From: Chloroflexota bacterium
GTDB taxonomy: Bacteria; Chloroflexota; Anaerolineae; Aggregatilineales; UBA3940
DNA: 5,762 nucleotides
Reading direction: 5' to 3'
Assembly: GCA_010092775.1 (NCBI GenBank)
Contig: JAADYZ010000512.1
Location: 1-5,762, forward strand
In this document: piece by piece, positions 5,652 through 5,762 of the stretch
Numbering within the stretch: the stretch's first letter is position 1
Layout: each line of letters begins with the position of its first letter
The notes under the pieces: model-generated
The model's database searches: none
Seen by the model: only the letters and a program-made list of their open reading frames with translations
Told to the model about the DNA's origin: nothing
Position numbers and translations under genes: made by a program

Positions 5652-5762
5652 TTATACGCCCTGGAACTGCATCCGATGGAGTCGGGCAAAGAGGCCCTCG
5701 TTCGCGAGCAGTTCGTTTTGCGTGCCCAGTTCGACCAAATGGCCCTTCTCCAACACAGCCAC
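5652..5762 (-). CDS. ABC exporter ATP-binding subunit, C-terminal end (partial)
   Basis: The minus strand reads open from the window edge to TAA at 5654-5652. Its 36 residues end a nucleotide-binding domain of an ABCB/MsbA-type exporter: VAVLEKGHLVELGTQNELLA, then NEGLFARLHRMQF and QGV. The pattern VLExGxxVExGTxxELL followed by GLFARLxxMQF is the standard segment after the H-loop, ending a fused permease-ATPase half-transporter. Walker A, Walker B, signature and H-loop motifs would lie outside the window, so activity and substrate cannot be judged. It converges on the hypothetical gene, with the hairpin at 5606-5638 between them. The frame is short here only because the window ends. Confidence 0.9.
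   Translation of the reverse strand: MAVLEKGHLVELGTQNELLANEGLFARLHRMQFQGV

Noticed and set aside
5227..5689. Minus-strand frames of 135 and 68 residues over the end of the hypothetical gene and the hairpin
   Set aside because: They are rich in Arg, Pro and Ser like typical GC shadows, and the second is in a different frame from the clear ABC transporter end at 5652-5762.
1..5762. Defence island, prophage, CRISPR or biosynthetic cluster
   Set aside because: No repeat-spacer array, nuclease, integrase, structural phage gene or pathway enzymes are seen; gene orientations are mixed and the contents look like ordinary chromosomal genes.

Overview
The window is one end of a draft-assembly contig from a bacterium of moderately high GC content. 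The best taxonomic guess is Chloroflexota, Anaerolineae-like. It rests on the kinase's membrane module (FPDGR, LLRHRLWDVDYVLNRSLVYG and FVDRQIYG signatures), a type I know from that phylum and from actinobacterial histidine kinases, and on the DUF2723 membrane protein. No rRNA, tRNA or other phylogenetic marker is present, so this is inference.

Layout: (1) Bases 1-37 are not genomic. They match the Illumina Nextera transposase adapter, including the 19-base mosaic end, with three more bases before it. (2) Bases 38-1059 hold the 3' part of a DUF2723 (TMEM260-like) membrane protein gene on the plus strand, cut at its 5' end by the adapter junction. (3) Converging on it, with only 2 bp between the stop codons, is a minus-strand gene (3011-1062) for a 649-residue protein. 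It joins an N-terminal multi-pass membrane module to a complete C-terminal Hanks-type Ser/Thr kinase domain. (4) Bases 3012-3198 are a divergent control region, with a good sigma70-like promoter and a small palindrome on the plus-strand side. (5) A pirin-family cupin gene follows (3199-3978). (6) After a 109-bp gap come two plus-strand genes overlapping by 8 bp: a GNAT acetyltransferase (4088-4972) and an unrecognised protein (4965-5591). (7) A strong GC-rich hairpin (5606-5638) separates the latter from the last 36 codons of a minus-strand ABC-exporter ATPase gene that runs off the window end (5762-5652).

There is little evidence that these genes form one system. The most connected pair is the GNAT gene and its overlapping neighbour. 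The kinase and pirin genes share a divergent intergenic region and might share control, but that is inference. I found no CRISPR array, RNA gene, insertion sequence, phage module or recognisable defence system. The most interesting points are the sensor-kinase architecture and the conserved-looking motif in the unrecognised gene. The most practically important points are the adapter contamination and the false start it creates.
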